Shown piece after piece: positions 14,296 to 28,655 of a stretch of 64,000 nucleotides of DNA. Every line of letters begins with the position of its first letter. Position 1 is the stretch's first letter. Made by a program: the position numbers and the translations under genes. This stretch comes from Siniperca chuatsi (taxonomy: Eukaryota > Chordata > Actinopteri > Centrarchiformes > Sinipercidae): contig NC_058043.1 in the NCBI RefSeq assembly GCF_020085105.1, positions 8,570,667 to 8,634,666 on the forward strand, in the 5' to 3' direction. The notes under the pieces are model-generated. The model worked only from the letters and a program-made list of their open reading frames with translations. It was not told the origin of the DNA and ran no database searches.

Positions 14296-17200
14296 GGCCT
14301 GATGGGATGGCTGATTACTCACAGGGCAGCAGAGGAAGACGATATATATTGGGTAAATAATGTTTATGATAGGAATTGCTGGAGAGACTCTTATTTCCTC
14401 TGTAGTGTTTGTGAATTCATAATAATTCATAATATTTATTCAAATATCTTGACTTTTCAGATATGTTGTGAAATAACTGATGAGGGTTTAACACCTGTAG
14501 CTGTGGATGAGATGGTGTACCTGTGGGCAGGGGGAACCTATTGTCTCACTGTCTATAATTATGGAAGAAAACTGTCATAACAACCCTGTTACTCAATACA
14601 GGTCTGTATGAATCTCTGCTGATCTGGCACTATGTTGCTTTGTTTGTTTATTCGTTATGTTCTCTCCATCTTAATTGGATGGAAGAATTATAGCTGGGTG
14701 ACAGTGTAGCTGTCAAATGACTTCCAGCTGCCCATTTAGCTATAATTAAGGCTTTGAATAGAGTCTGGGAAATGTCCCGTGCTAACGAGGCAGGTTAATT
14801 GTCCCGCAGAGAATTGGTTAAAAACCTGATGGGACTATATTCTAAACTATATTCTTTAGAGAAAAAGAGATGAAAAAGATGTTCTTTACTCAGTACTGAA
14901 TTACTCAATACAATGCTGACAATGTATGCGAGTATGAGTTCTTTGAGTGCAGTTATAAGAAGAGGAGACTTTAAGGACGCAAAGCTTCGGCTTGGCACAA
15001 GCCCTGAAGAGTTTGCTGTGGATGTGGCAATGTGGGAATTTAGGAATCATTATGTAATTGCCTTGTCTTGGAGAAGCAAGGGCAGAAAGACAGGCTGAAG
15101 ACATAACAACCTCTGTGAGTGACAGTCCAAAAGACATAAAGTGGGGCTGCCAGCACTCTGTGATCTTGCTACAACTCTAAAGTGCAATCAGTGCAGCGCT
15201 ATTCAACTGCTGTCACAATGCAGGTAGGGAGGAGAAGTTCTCTTTCTGTGCTTGTGCAGAACTGTTGCATCCAATACCAGGTTCTCATCAAAAGATATGA
15301 AAGGCCATACACCAAGGTTTATTTTTGTCAAAGAGCAACATTCACCTTTATTGTAAACATTGCAAACATTAAAATCCTCCATAATGTGACTATATCTTTT
15401 GGAAAGCTCTCTCCAGACGACAAATTCCATGTGTCTTACCCTTCAAACCACTGAAATCTGATTGGCACTTTACACAGACTCCGGTGGAATGAAGGATAAA
15501 ATACATGGATGGTTTCATTAGAGCAGCGAGCGTGCTGGCACCTCCGGTGAGGAATCACTGGGAATGAGATAGATGACACGGCTGATTCCCTTCAACACTT
15601 TCAATGATGTCATTCTTTCTTTCTTTTTCTGTTGAGAAAGAAGTGGCAGTTTAGTTCAAAGGAACAAACATGAAAAACAGGTTCCGTTTGTGTGTATGTT
15701 CATGTCTCTTTCTACGTGTGCATGTGAGTGTGTGTGTGTGTGTGTGAAGGGTGTGACAGGCAGGCCGCTCCCTGCACAAGACAGGACCTGTTTTCACTGT
15801 TTTCCATCCTTCTGGAGTCTTTTGAGCCCAATGAATGCAGGGTGCTGTTAAACATGTAGACACCAAACCAACACAAATGTAACCGTCTATTACTGCCTAA
15901 CTCTCAAATCACCAATCACCTTTCAGCTCTCACATTTCTCCTCCAAGACTTAATTCTGCAGCTAAAACAGAACTTGCAATAGCTGGTAAATATACATTGT
16001 CATCATCTGTTCACCCTCTGACTGCAACTCACCTGATTAACAAGGCAAGATGTGTGAAATGCAGAAGCTAGCAGGAAAAATAACACCAGTGCTTAACATT
16101 TACCAAAGAAATAAACCTACAAATGCTAACTTTTCTGTTTTTTTTTGTCTGTAGTTAGACAAGGTATACAACACAAACCTGTACAAAAGCCACACATAAA
16201 AAAAAGCTGTCAACTTGTCCAGAATGGTCTGTTAAATGAAGTCAAAGGGTTGCAGTAAATCCGGCCAGCCGATCCACCCCTGCTGTGCCTGATGTCAGTC
16301 TGTTTACCTGCACCAGGTACACGCATTTTTGTCCCCTGTGTCCACCAATGGCGATGCTGCAACAGGGTTAAACCTCGCCCCTTTTCTGGTTTGTCCACAC
16401 CCTAATTGGCAACTTTTACTCAGGAATTGAATGTTAAACCAAACCCTTTCCTCCCCCGCAGAAAACTTTTTGAATTACACAAACATCAGAATCTGAATCA
16501 CCACAATCACTGTGTGCAACATGCAGAAATTTGTGCTGGTTGTACTAATGCAGGGGCAAATTGGTAACTAATATGGTATTACATGTAAAAACAGTGTGAT
16601 TCAACAACATTAACAACACAATAACCTCCCAGAATCAATTAAGACTAATTTGATAATGATACATGAAAGCATTTTCAAAGCATCATCAACCTGTTTACAT
16701 CTAAATTATCAATTAAATCCAGTAACCTTGAAAGTTATTCTAGTTATTAATCCCATAAAAATCTTCTCTCTGATGTTTTTCCAGTTAAGAAGAGTTCTGG
16801 CTGACAACAGCAACTGGAAACTTTGGGGCTTATTACTGTGGTGAAAATGTAGCGGTAATAAACACATCCTGCGGTACTTTCAAAACCCAAATTTTATGGA
16901 AATGACAGACGTAATAAGCCCTTTTTATGTTTGCTGATATCGTCTTTGCCTTTCCTTCAAAGGGATGTTTCTTTTGGCATGTTGTTAGAGGATTTATTCC
17001 CTGTTTGAGTGAAGCTACTGATGGAGAATGCCATAGAAAAACTGTACTTTTAAGTTAATCAACTAATTTGGTGGGGTTTTTTTGCAATGTGCAGGACTGA
17101 TTGTAAAAAAAATGCATGTCGTAGAAATGGGTTTTTATTCAGTGCAGTGTCCATTTGGTGTTCCTTTGGACTCAAATAAAGAAAATACTTAAATTATGTG

Positions 17201-17614
17201 AAAGCAATGGGCTCTAAACTCTACCTTTAGAATACCTGCCAGGAGGTGACATGAGTTTAACATGATCTTTATTTTATTTTTTTCACTCTTAAGTTACAGA
17301 GTTGTATGTGTGTGACCCATTTCCTTGCATCCACCCAGTTTAACTGCTTCCCTCAGTCAGGGAACAAACACGGTCGTGTCTCAGCTTGCCTGGAATGCTG
17401 CACTGCTTGAAAGCAAGGAACTCTGCATTCAAGATGGTGAGAAGAAGTCTTACAGAGTTAAGGGGAAAGTTTGGCCTGTTCTGTCTTGATGAACACAACA
17501 ATACTTCTTGATTTATCCTGATTAAAACCCATTTTGTATAATATCCATGTAAATCTGCAGGTTCTGGGGTTTAATGGTTGACTTTATAGTTCTGACAGCC
17601 AGATTTTACTAGAC
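14296..17614. other. intergenic, no gene seen
   Basis: This follows ora2 and is mostly unique-looking AT-rich DNA with a short TG run near 15727-15747. The block at 14640-14770 has paired TALE-type sites and AT-rich homeodomain motifs. Short frames here (for example 14302-14580 and 15182-15454) lack homology or splice support. Confidence 0.6.
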
Positions 17615-18030
17615 AAGGAATAGTTTGACATTTTGGGAAATATGGCTTATTCGTTTCTGTGAGATTGATATCGCTTTCAAACTCATACTATGTACTATGT
17701 GGCTTAAGCCAGATGGGAAAACAGCTAGCTTTGCTCTGTCCAAATGTAACAAAATCTCCTAAGCTCACTAATCAAAACATTATCTCATTAGTTTGATCTG
17801 TACAAAAACCAAAGTGTGAAAACAACATGTTGTGGTTTTAGTAGGTAGTTAGTTTAGACAGAGCCAGGTTAGCTGTTTCCCCCTGTTTCCACTCCCTGTG
17901 CTAGGCTAAGCTAACTGGTTGCAGCTTCATATGTACCATACAAACCATAGAGTGGTATCAATCTTCTCATCTGACTCTCAGCAAGAAAGTGAGTAAAGCT
18001 TTTCCCCAAAAGGTTGAACTATTCCTTTAA
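17615..18030. repeat. fold-back MITE, 'TTCCCAAAATGTTGAACTAT' family, full copy
   Basis: The left arm (AATAGTTTGACATTTTGGGA, GTCCAAATGTAAC) and right arm (AGACAGAGCCAGGTTAGCTG, then CCCCAAAAGGTTGAACTATT) are imperfect inverses. The right end terminates in CCTTTAA. Further copies lie at 19140-19443 and 28648-29099. It has no coding capacity. Confidence 0.75.
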
Positions 18031-19139
18031 ATGTAATGTACAATCAGTGTGATATATAGAAATGTTACAAGACAAAGTCTCTTTTAATTCAGTAACAAGT
18101 CAAAATCCACTCAAAATATTAAATACAGCTGGAGAAAATAGCAACATTTTGCGTGACAGACAAACATGGCTGTCCAAATAAACATGAGCATGAGCAGCGG
18201 CTACTCTATCATTATATGGCAGCTTACCATTACGCCCATTTCCAGTGTACTAGCAAGAACATGGACCACACTGAAGGAGGGGGTTGGGGTGGGGTTAAGG
18301 CTCTGAGGCCCCGGGGCAACAGCTTGCTGCAACTCCACCACTCTCAGGTAAGATATGCACTGCTGTGCTGAGACTTGAAAGACCTTCAAGATGCACTGCT
18401 CCCTATCCAGCAGTTATCACACAAGGAAAAGAAAAAACACTAAGAGAGGAAGGAGTGGAAAAGAAAAGGTTTAGTTACTGAGTTGGGGAAAAAAACTCTA
18501 TAAACAGGCATGGAAATGTTGTCAAATGAACTTCTGAGAAGTAACTGAATATTATTAATCTTTCACCAGAAAGATGGTAGTCACAGTTTGAAAGCTCAGT
18601 ATGTGCTACGTCAGTATTCTGTCAATATGTGGCTTATAATTTATTACTCAGGGGTGAATTAGTTTGTGTTTTATCTTTATTCAGGTAGTCTCACTGAGAT
18701 CAATATCTTTTTTTAAAGAGAAAGATACATTTCAAGAGTTATAAATGCATATCAGGGAGGAACAGGGCTTCATTGACATGTCAGTTTGCAGAGATTTATC
18801 CTTTGAAGAGCCAATCCAATGTCCCTCAGGGACGCTGATTCATGCTGAATGCCACGTGAATGCATAAACCCAGTGCCCAGATTTTAATCTCTTTAAATGA
18901 TTGCAGTTAAAAGGCAGCTAAAATGGTAGGGATCAAACTGGGTGTTGAAAGTTGAATTAAACTCCAGGAATGATAGTGAAGCTGTATCTGCAACTGCCTG
19001 CTCAGTATGTCGTTTCTTTATTTTGAATAAAATGCCTGAAAACTGAACCGAATGCAAAACTCAACACATCAAGCCATGTCTCTTCACACAGTAGATACCC
19101 AAAAACACTGCTATTTTTTATAAGGATTAACCAAACCAG

Positions 19140-19443
19140 ATATATGGTGTTAATTAATGAGCTTTAGAGGTGCTGGGAGGCAGATTTTGTTACCTTTGGA
19201 TAGCTGTTCCTCCTGTTTCCAGTCTTTATGCTAAACTAATCTATGCTAACTGGCTGCTGGCTTTTTAAAATAAAGTCAAGGTGACAGTGCTAACCACAGA
19301 GCCACCGCGATGACCTTTTTTCTTCCCTATTTTTTTTCTTTTGTGGCAATACTGTTACCATACAGACATGAGAGTGGTATCATCTAACTCTCGGCAAGAG
19401 AGCCAATATGCGTATTTCCCAAAATGTTGAACTATTCCTTTAA
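19140..19443. repeat. fold-back MITE, right half, with a tRNA-SINE-like insertion
   Basis: The right arm matches the element at 17615-18030 (CCTTTGGATAGCTG, CAGACATGAGAGTGGTATCA, TTTCCCAAAATGTTGAACTA, CCTTTAA). In the middle (about 19265-19355) is foreign sequence containing the inverse of GCGGTGGCTCTGTGGTTAGC, a common fish SINE-type head. Confidence 0.6.
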
Positions 19444-20247
19444 TGGTAAATGTCTGAAATGTTAATTTCCAAAATGCTGTATATTCCCGAATATTTCCAT
19501 CACTCACTGACTCACTGTTTTAAATCAACCAGCAGACACAACAACGACAATCAAAAAGTAACTTAACCTTCTTCATGACAAATTTACAGTGTAGCAGTAA
19601 CAAGGATCCTGCCCTTTATCTTTCCCATCTTCCCTCCTAAATGCCACAAAGGTGGAATTTTCCACAAGCCACTTCCCTGAGTTCACTGTGGAATGCAGAC
19701 AAGATGGAGCAAGCCTGCAGAGTACGGCATCTCGGCAGAAACACTACGTTGAGATGCTTAGGTCCTTCAAGGGGGTTTGTTAAGTTATGACTCAAAGTGC
19801 AGCTCTGTCCCGTAGTGTTGGTAGTTGTCACCGTTGCTGTTGATTGTCATGAGTATCCTGCAGAGGGCCAGTTCAGAACCAGTAGTCTCAACTGTATGCA
19901 TTCTTTGATTCTTTCCAGTAACCAATTCATTCATTCAGTCTGAATGTTGTTATCATTTATTTTGCTTAAATAGTTCGATGCATTAAGTAATTTCAACGCG
20001 CATCACTCAATATGTTTGTCCACCTAAGTAACTCTCACAACACGCCCTTAAAGCAGCAGGACGTTTTAACACAACTCTAAATTCAAAGCTGTTGGAGACA
20101 TTTACGACAGCTCTATTAAACAGTCATAGATTGCTATCTGTGCCTCAGAGCAACAGACCTTGTAAAGTTATACAACGTGGGCATGTGCTGACATAACAGC
20201 CACACATATTTCATCTCACTACTACCACCCTTCACACAGGTGAAGAG

Positions 20248-20248
<1 letters not shown>

Positions 20249-20286
<38 letters not shown>
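20249..20286. repeat. (TG)19 microsatellite
   Basis: An uninterrupted run of 19 TG units, directly visible. The frames reading through it are artefacts. Confidence 0.97.
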
Positions 20287-20287
<1 letters not shown>

Positions 20288-23200
20288 AGAAAATGACGAG
20301 AAAATCGTGCCTCTTTGGAGCCAGAGTTACTGCCTGTCTGAGAGTCCAAATACAGTTTCCATAGACTGTATATACTGTACATTTACACAGCACTTTAATG
20401 TATCACACAGTCCTACACTATTACTGGGATGTATATAAGATGACAAATTGCCCGGAGTGGGGAGCTGTTCACATGTGATGATAAGGAGCGTTAATTCAAC
20501 ATACTATGAGAAATTAAGCCTCCTTGTCCTTTTTCAGAATAAGTGGTGTCACTCCACCCATTTAAAGCTGAATAATAGATCTGATGGATCCTCTGTGTAT
20601 CATACAGCTACTGTCAGAGTAATTACGAAAGACACAAGTGGAGCACTCACACAGCCATATCAGAGTGTATATGAGTCGTGTGTACCACAGTATCACTCTG
20701 ACTTGGAGGCTGATGTTGCTTTCCATGGTCTGCCGAGGTGGACCGCCTCACAAATTAAAGACACGCTCACTGGTTTCATCACTTGCTGCCCCATTGTGCT
20801 CCTAAATCCCAAAACGTCTAACCAGCTCACTTTGGACTTCTGTGCTTACTTTTGAAGACATTATTTCTGAGCTCGGAGGACATTTTGGGAGTTTGGAGAG
20901 GTGTTTACCTTTAGGTATTTGGAAATAGGGCAGGAGAAAGTGCCACCTGTTGATTCTTTATGGTACTACAGTAAAGGGGCAACTTGAACAATACCAGTGC
21001 AGTGCTGAAAGTGTAGATTCCTAAATAGGTCTGGGAAATATGGTTGAAATCAATATCACGTATCAATGTATGTAGTTAAACTGATGGTCAGTGCAGTGAA
21101 CTGTGTTCCACTGTTGTCCATTACATGAGAGAAAATTCACACATGTAAAACAAAAACTTTAATAAAACATTTTGTGAGTTTTTAATTACAACTTATTTAC
21201 AAAGCTTCAAACCTTCCAAAGTTCCTCAGATCTTCATCAGGTATAATACATATAGACATAAAACACTGGTACCATATTTATATAATAGCCTGGAAAAAAC
21301 CTTATTTGACCTTAATTTGGATGAATGCCACAGAGCTGCTGCTGACACCCACCGAGTGATGTTTTTTTGCCCAGGCTATATATATATATATTATTAGTGA
21401 TTATCTCTACTTCTAAAATAGTGAAACTTTCAGTGCTTGGCTGGATTAACTTGTTTGGGGGGATTGGGCCCCTGTTGCCTCTAAATTACCATCAAGTACA
21501 GTGCACACAACACACTTTAGATGGCAGCTTCATTATATGTTGCACCCAGAGACCCAGAAACCAACCAGCACTGCTATATTAGACTACTACCTGGCTCCTT
21601 GTTTTCTGTATGTCAGTTAGTTTGTGGTAATTTGATGATACACATTTTAATAATAATAATAGCTTGCATTTTCATAGCGCCTTTCAGGGGACCCAAGTAC
21701 GCTTTACACATATGGAAGCAGGAGTTTTTTTAAAATGAATATATAGGAATATTCACCATGTGAGCAGAATATTAACTAAAATAATTTAGAACTACATTTT
21801 GGCAGGGGCCACAAGATTACAAAATAATGCTGGAACAAGTTTTTATTGTCCTATAGTACAAATTCCCAAACAAATTTGGATGTAATAGGATTACCAAAAA
21901 GCAACTGACACACAGTGAACCTGGGACTTTGGGGGCCTCTGGTGGGCCTGGGGCAGTTGCCTGCTTTGTCCATTTGGTAATCCAGCCTTGTTTGAGTGTT
22001 GAGTTTGGGTTGATATTGGAAATTAATGTTTTTACTTTCACCTACATAAAAGGCAAATATTCATAATGATGGCCGGCAGCATGAAACAGCTCTAAATTAT
22101 TTAATTCCTGTCTTGCATTTGTGCCATTTTGAAGAGCCTGAAACATTTACAAAAGTTTGACAGACTGGTTTGAAGTGGTCCTACTTACAGGACTTTTCTT
22201 CTCCTTAATATATAGTATATCTTCAATGTTGTTAAGCTTTTGTAAGAATTCTTACATATAAGTTGTTGCGCTGTCAAGAATCCATATTTTTCGACAGGCA
22301 GTTTCAGACTCATTCTGGTCACGACTGGACCTACCAGTAGTCCTAATTGGTCTCCCTCACCACACAAATGCTAAAATACTTCCAATCAAGCATTGTTTCA
22401 GCCTAGCCACAGACACACTTGAGTAACAACTGAGTAACAATATTGTCAGGGCAAAAAGACAAATGCATAAGAAGCTTATACTAATACGACTGGAGAACAT
22501 TAGAGCTGTTCAAGCATTTTCACTACAAAACTGAACAACTGATGAACATGTCAACTAATGATTCTCACCTGTTAATGTCATTATATGTGTTGTTGTGACC
22601 ATATAATGCCTGCCTCTTAACTAGCAGTGAAAACTTGTGTTTACACTGCTGGTGTAATTTAACAAATGAGGCTGCGTCTGACATATAGAGAGTCAAAGAC
22701 TGTCCTGCACCCCTAACACATCTGTAAAGCCAAAGCCATTTTAAAATATAAGAAAAAAATCAACACAAATAAGAGGAGAGCTGAAGTGCAAATTTATGGT
22801 TCCATTCATGATAATAAAGATATTTTTGGTAAGTAGGCACCGGAGGCCACTAGTCCTCTGTAGTGTCACAGGCTTTGGAGAAATCTCAGTGCACTGAATA
22901 ATGTATTGACTCTTTTGTCTGGACGAGCGCCACAGTAATCCAGACGATCAATGGCACAGCAGCAGTACCAGAGACTGCCAGTTTTTTTTTTTACAGGCAC
23001 AATCTTGTCTCTCGTAGCATTACAAAACTATTCTGATGATAATTTCAGAATTCATGTCCTGGTAGAGAGTTGATCTACAGGCAGGCGCTGGTCAGCAATG
23101 GGGCCCTCAATCTCAATTCATAACAGGTCATTCATAAGGTAAGCAGTGAAGTTGTCAATCTGGCGGTAAATGTACAGTGCAGGTTACAGTTTGTCAGTGA

Positions 23201-24911
23201 ATAAAGGCTGCAGCTTCTCAAGGCCAAAGTAAAGCTCCAGTGTGTTGTTTCCCAACAGCTGGAATATGACGATCAGCTCCGCCTTCGTTGAGGGAGTACT
23301 ATCGGCAGTGGAAAACTAAGTAGACGCTATCTAAAATCACACACTGGGGCAGCATTATGCCGGCGGTGTTTGGTTCAGTGTAAAAAAACTTTACGGCAGT
23401 ATTGTGGGATCGCTATGTAAAAAGGGCTATTGATGCATGGACCTTAACTATATACAGTACATACACAGGACAGCCTGGACTGAAGTCCATGCATCACTAC
23501 AAGTGAGTAACTCACCCCACCTTATGTCAGAAAATTTGAACTTTTCCTTTAATAATGTGCGACCACACCAACGGGCAAGATTATTTTTTTGGTGAAATCT
23601 TTACTTTTGTTCTCTTGACACATTTCATTGCATCCATTCACTTTTATTGATTAATTACAGTTGTGTTGATACTTGGGAGCTGAGACAGGTGACAGAATAG
23701 AAGAGAAGATTACTAAAAGGTAACCCATCCTCTCAATTCATTTAAATCATTAAACCTAGAAAAAAATTCTTACAGGTTTGCCCTCACAGATAATTTCACA
23801 GCAGTGATCTTTGTCTCTAATTTTATTTAAACATTTAGACATTTTTGACCTCTCTTCTACTGTACATCCCCTCCACCACCAACCCCTCCTCAGCCTTCAA
23901 CACACACACACACACACACAAACAAAAACACACACATCTGGCCCATTTAGGTGGATGGTGTGAGACCCTTTCACCTCAAACTCTCTCCTCCTTACCTCTA
24001 CCCCACATGGTCCTTCAAGATACGCTCATTAACAGTAGAGGGCATCGGACACATCACCCCATCACCTCCCCACAGGACTGAGGCCCTCCACATGACCTTG
24101 GAAAACATCCAAGCCAGCAGCACATCTGCCCTCAGGAGGGAAGAGAGGTTCCGGGATGAAGGTCAGCATATTGCAGCCTCACAAATTGCTGAAGAGCTCT
24201 GCTGCTTTCAACACAGGACGAGTTTTTTAAAGGTTTCTCTCTTTCTATCTTTAAAAAAGGTGACCTCTAAGAATACATCCCTCTGACACTCTGAGGGGTC
24301 AACTGTTTAGTATTCAAATCTTTAGACTTGGGTTTCAGCCTGGGTTCATAACTGATGGCCTGTTTATGAGATTTCATCAGACATGTAACGTGACATTGAG
24401 TGCTGTTAGGTTTCCCTCCAGATGCTGCCACATTTATATCATAAAGTAAGACCACCATTCACTCACGCTTTCATCTGAAAATGCTTTCTTGAAACACAGA
24501 GGCAGAAAAAGAAAAGACCATTAATAAGGAAGAAGGTGTCTAATGTGAAATCAACCAGAGGGTCTTTTAATGATTACTAGCCATTCATTGATCAAGCACT
24601 CCAAGACAGCAACGAAAAAGGCTTTGAGGGGGACGAATTCTCTGCTCCTGCTTCTACTTCAGAAATTAGTAATCAAGCCTCTGAGACTCAGATGTCTGTT
24701 CTTGGTTTAAAAAGGAAAAACAATCTAGGTCTCATCAATCATACTATGTGAATGTTTGGCCAGTGACATAACTTCCAATGTGAAAGACTCCACCAGCAAA
24801 TATTGGATCCATAAACTTAGAATTGCTGAAATCTCTTAAGCATTAAATTGTTTATACATTGTACTTGTAAATCTATTTATTGTGTTATTTATTCTGTTTT
24901 AATAGCTAGCA

Positions 24912-25275
24912 GCGTGGCTCTAGGGATGGCCATGTTGGTCCAGACTGAATTATCTCAGCAACTATCAGATGGATTGTCATGAAATTTGATACACCCAGTC
25001 ATGATTGCCAAAGGATGAATCCTACTGACTTTACTGATCCTCCAACTTCTCATTTTATAGTTATGACCATCCCATCAGCTGTACTTTGTGTTTAATGATA
25101 ACAAGATGGCAAACATGATTAACTTTACACCCTCTAAATATTAGCATGTTAGCATTGTCATTGCGAGCATGTTAGTAAGCTGATGTTAGAATGTAGCGCC
25201 TGTAATTAGGAACCACTGTACTTAAATACACCCTCACAGAGCTGCTAGCATGACTGTAGACTTGTAGTCGTGTCT
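24912..25275. repeat. fish interspersed repeat (GGATTGTCATGAAATTTG family)
   Basis: It contains ATCTCAGCAACTATCAGATG, GGATTGTCATGAAATTTGAT, TTAGCATGTTAGCATTGTCA and GAGCTGCTAGCATGACTGTA, diagnostic of a widespread fish nonautonomous repeat. A copy in the opposite orientation lies at about 31005-31510. Confidence 0.6.
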
Positions 25276-28174
25276 CTTACATTTAAATATGTTTTTATAA
25301 CTATTTATATATGCTGCCTGTTTTATTCGAGCATGTCCCATGCAAACACAGTCCTAAATTTCTGTATGTATGTATGTATGCATGTATGTATAATGTGAAA
25401 AGGTGTTGCTCGTTGTGACAAACCCACAGAGAATTATCAGCTGACTCTGCAGTTCCTCTCAACGCGCAGAGCCTTTGGATCTTTCAGCTCAATGTTTTGG
25501 TTTTACAGCCTGCAACTTTAATGTTTTGGTTCAGTCTCACTGCTCTCATCAGCCTCGTTTCCAGCCGCAGCAGCAGTTCATAAACTGACTCTATGCTAAC
25601 TGCCCAGCACCAAATGGCCGACAGACAAAGTTAGCAACTAACTGGAGAAGTAGTGGAGAATTTAGCTGCTAATGAGCCAGATATTTCCTTCAGGAGTTGG
25701 TAGAGACCAAAAACAGAGCTAGAGGAACAGTGAACTGTTTTCTAACACATTCTCCACATCAACTTATAGTGATAATATGTCAGTGTTGTGTTCACGGCTT
25801 GTTGCACAGCCAGAAATGAAACAAAATAACATTAATGCAGGTTTAATTATGTTATTGCCCCTACAAAGGGTGTATAGCTACAAAGCACATCTCAGATGGT
25901 ATATGAGTCTCCTGGATTCTTATGAGGTCTGTGTTTCCACATGTATTTATCTGCCAGTGTGTCCTTATGTTTGACCTCTGGATTTGTTGATATTGTGCTG
26001 CTGCAACTTTTTTTTTTCTTAAAATGTTTCACAGTTTGAAAAGAAAGCAAGCAGAAGGAAAATAACTTGTAAAATGGACATAATTCTGAATAAGATCAAG
26101 GTAAAGACACACCAGGAGAAACAAATTTTTAGTGAAATCAGACAATGGTGTATTCTTACTGATATTTTGCACAAATCTGAGAAGATTTCAGGGGACTTGT
26201 AAGATATCAGCATTAAATTCATCATTGATGACATAGTGTGAAGGAATTTAAAGATGTGTGCACTTTCACAAACACCAAACCAAGCCCTGATTTCTTTGTA
26301 CTGCTGGTTTTCTGTATCAACATCTCACACATTGAGCACAAAAAGGTCAAAATCTGCTAAGAAAGCATAATGGATTGAAGAAAAGCACAAAAGTGACACC
26401 TGCCAAATTTGAATGTATTCTCTAGTTTGTCTGCAATATGTCACATTTGCAATACATTACATTGTTCAGCATCAGCCCTCCCTGAGAAAAACATGCTGTT
26501 CCTTGCTACAGTGCATTATGAAAGGTTGCAAATGGGCTAATTTGCAGCTTTGACAGCACCAGCCTCAGCAAAGGCAGGTAGTAATAGGTTTTGAGGTGCC
26601 GCTTCAGCGACTGCCGTGATGGGAATGTTGTGGCTGAAAGTAGGCATAGGTCAGGCTTCTCTGGAAACTCTGACAAATTAAAAACAGAAAACCTTTGACA
26701 TTTATCATGCTAGGAGTCTGCAAAGGTCATTGCCTGTACTTGCTGCTTTCATTTTCCTTCCCTGTCCCCTCTGGATATGTTTTGCTGTGATTGCTTATTG
26801 CCTGCTGGAGCTGCAGCAGGGAGAATCAGGAGCCGTGATTTCAGAGAAATACTCACACGATGACAACATTTCTTATTCAAGAAGCAGACATATGGAGTAA
26901 ACAGAAATGTAAACTTATGGAGTCTCTCTGCTGCTGCTCTCCTTTTTTCTCTTATTTATATTCCACACCAGTGATAGGCCAGTTGTTAATGGGCCTATCA
27001 TGATGATTAGTCATCACATCAGTTTCATCAGGATGCTATTTAGAAGTAAACTGTTGTGTAAAGAACAACCATGTTCTAACACAGTAAAATTCATTTCTGA
27101 TTTCCTCGTGATACATCATTCCACACCATAAACACTGAAAACTTGTAATCCCACTGGACCATGACTGTCTCATTTAAATGTTAATATAATTCCCATCATT
27201 CATAATTTAATGTGCTTCTGTTCATCTCGTTAATGCTATCTTATGTGACAAGCCAATTTACTGCTGAAGTTGACCAAATTGCTTTTGCATTGTAATGTTA
27301 ACACCATAATAAATCCTTGACATACTCTTCCTCCTCAGGTAATAAAAAAAATAATAGAAAGTTATACACGCTCACCGTGAAATACATTTTCATTGATTTC
27401 CCTGGCGTTACATACACCAAGCGCTAGTCGGATACGATGCAGCTGGAGAAACATTACATGTGAGGAATGTGACAGAGATAGCCCTTTTTGCCCTCTCGTT
27501 GTCAGAGGTGGCATTAGTGGGGCTGAAAGCAGTGTGAGAGATGCCACAAGCAGCGCTAGGAAGACGAATCAAACAGATTATAGCTCTGAAGAGAGAGAGG
27601 CGAGAAAGCAGGGCCAGGTTTAATGCTGGTAGGTGTCATTTGGGTGACCTTTATGGGAATTACCACTGTGCATGACCCAGAGCATGTCTGCTTGTCACTA
27701 AGATAGTGAGACAGTCTGGGTCTTCTGTTGCTGTTTCCCCTTACCCTTCCTCTGGCAGACATTATGGCCCAACTCTGCCTCCTGATGCCTGACTACCTGA
27801 TCATGTCCAATAACTCTGAAAATCCCTAAATTCTCATTAGCTCCCTCGCACAACTTGAACTGAAATTTTAATTCTACAGGCGCCCTCTGTGTCTGTGAGG
27901 TAGCTTAACCTTTGATAATATGTCGGCATGTCTTAGCCGAGAAAACCCAGGATTAGTCGACTCGTGGAAGCTATTGGGGGAGAAAAGCAGCATCAGAAGT
28001 TGATAATCTTCTAGGTGGGGGAATATGAATGTGGATTCACCAAGATACTGGCAGTCAAAGCTTGAAATCCTGTGATTATGGCATGTAATCCTATGATAAT
28101 TGTAGAATTGCAGCATATGTTTAAATCACTCACTGGAACATACATGCTATTTCAAACCAGACATATCAAATTTG

Positions 28175-28655
28175 CTTTAAAGGATAACTCTGGTGATGTT
28201 CTATTTTTTTTGTCAACAAATCCCATGAAAAGACCAAAATTATATTATTTTATTAAAGACGGATCCTGAGTATCTTAAAAACAGCTCACAAATATAGAGT
28301 TTAATTAAAAAAAAGGCTCAGTAATTTCCTAAAACAGCTGGTGCATTTTTGGGGACGATTTTCAGCTGCAGATTAATACTCATTTGTGCTGTGGTGAGTA
28401 TTTATGGCAGCAGGTCATAAACAGTGCCCACGTTCATTGAAACAAAGCTAAATGTCACCTAGTGCAACGATGTGGCTCAATGATGTGCTTTTAATAGTTT
28501 TTGGAAAAAAATGGAGGTCAATCGCACCAAGTACAAAGTTACAGTATATCAGACTTTGACAGTTCTTGTTAGTAGGATCAATTGGTTTTGGTCTTTTAAT
28601 GGGATTTGTTGACAATAAGAAATATATAGAATATCACTACCCTTCTCCTTTAAAG
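28175..28655. repeat. TTAA-flanked fold-back MITE (AACAAATCCCAT family), full copy
   Basis: The termini are inverted repeats of about 65 bp: TTAAAGGATAACTCTGGTGA...GTCAACAAATCCCATGAAAA at the left and, read inward, TTAAAGGAGAAGGGTAGTGA...GTCAACAAATCCCATTAAAA at the right. Both ends carry TTAA, the target-site preference of piggyBac-type elements. Other copies lie at 39001-39715 and 59704-60272. Confidence 0.72.

Larger units (their letters stand above)
18031..28174. other. gene desert, first part
   Basis: About 10 kb with no supported gene. Besides the repeats listed separately it holds a TTAATAATAATAATAG stretch with GCGCCTTTCAGGGGACCCAA at 21645-21705 (likely LINE 3' debris), a (CA) run near 23901-23920, a TATG run near 25368-25392 and unique-looking blocks at 26700-26900 and 27140-27620. 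The 135-codon frame at 20448-20855 and the frame at 23951-24286 show no recognisable domain. Confidence 0.55.

Noticed and set aside
19265..19355. tRNA-like gene suggested by GCGGTGGCTCTGTGGTTAGC on the minus strand
   Set aside because: It is a common SINE-type head without a foldable full cloverleaf.
20448..20855. 135-codon plus-strand open frame
   Set aside because: No recognisable domain, biased composition or splice context; a frame of this length is expected by chance in 64 kb.
23951..24286. 111-codon frame with a charged, helix-like stretch
   Set aside because: No known family and no convincing flanking splice sites tied to a neighbouring exon.
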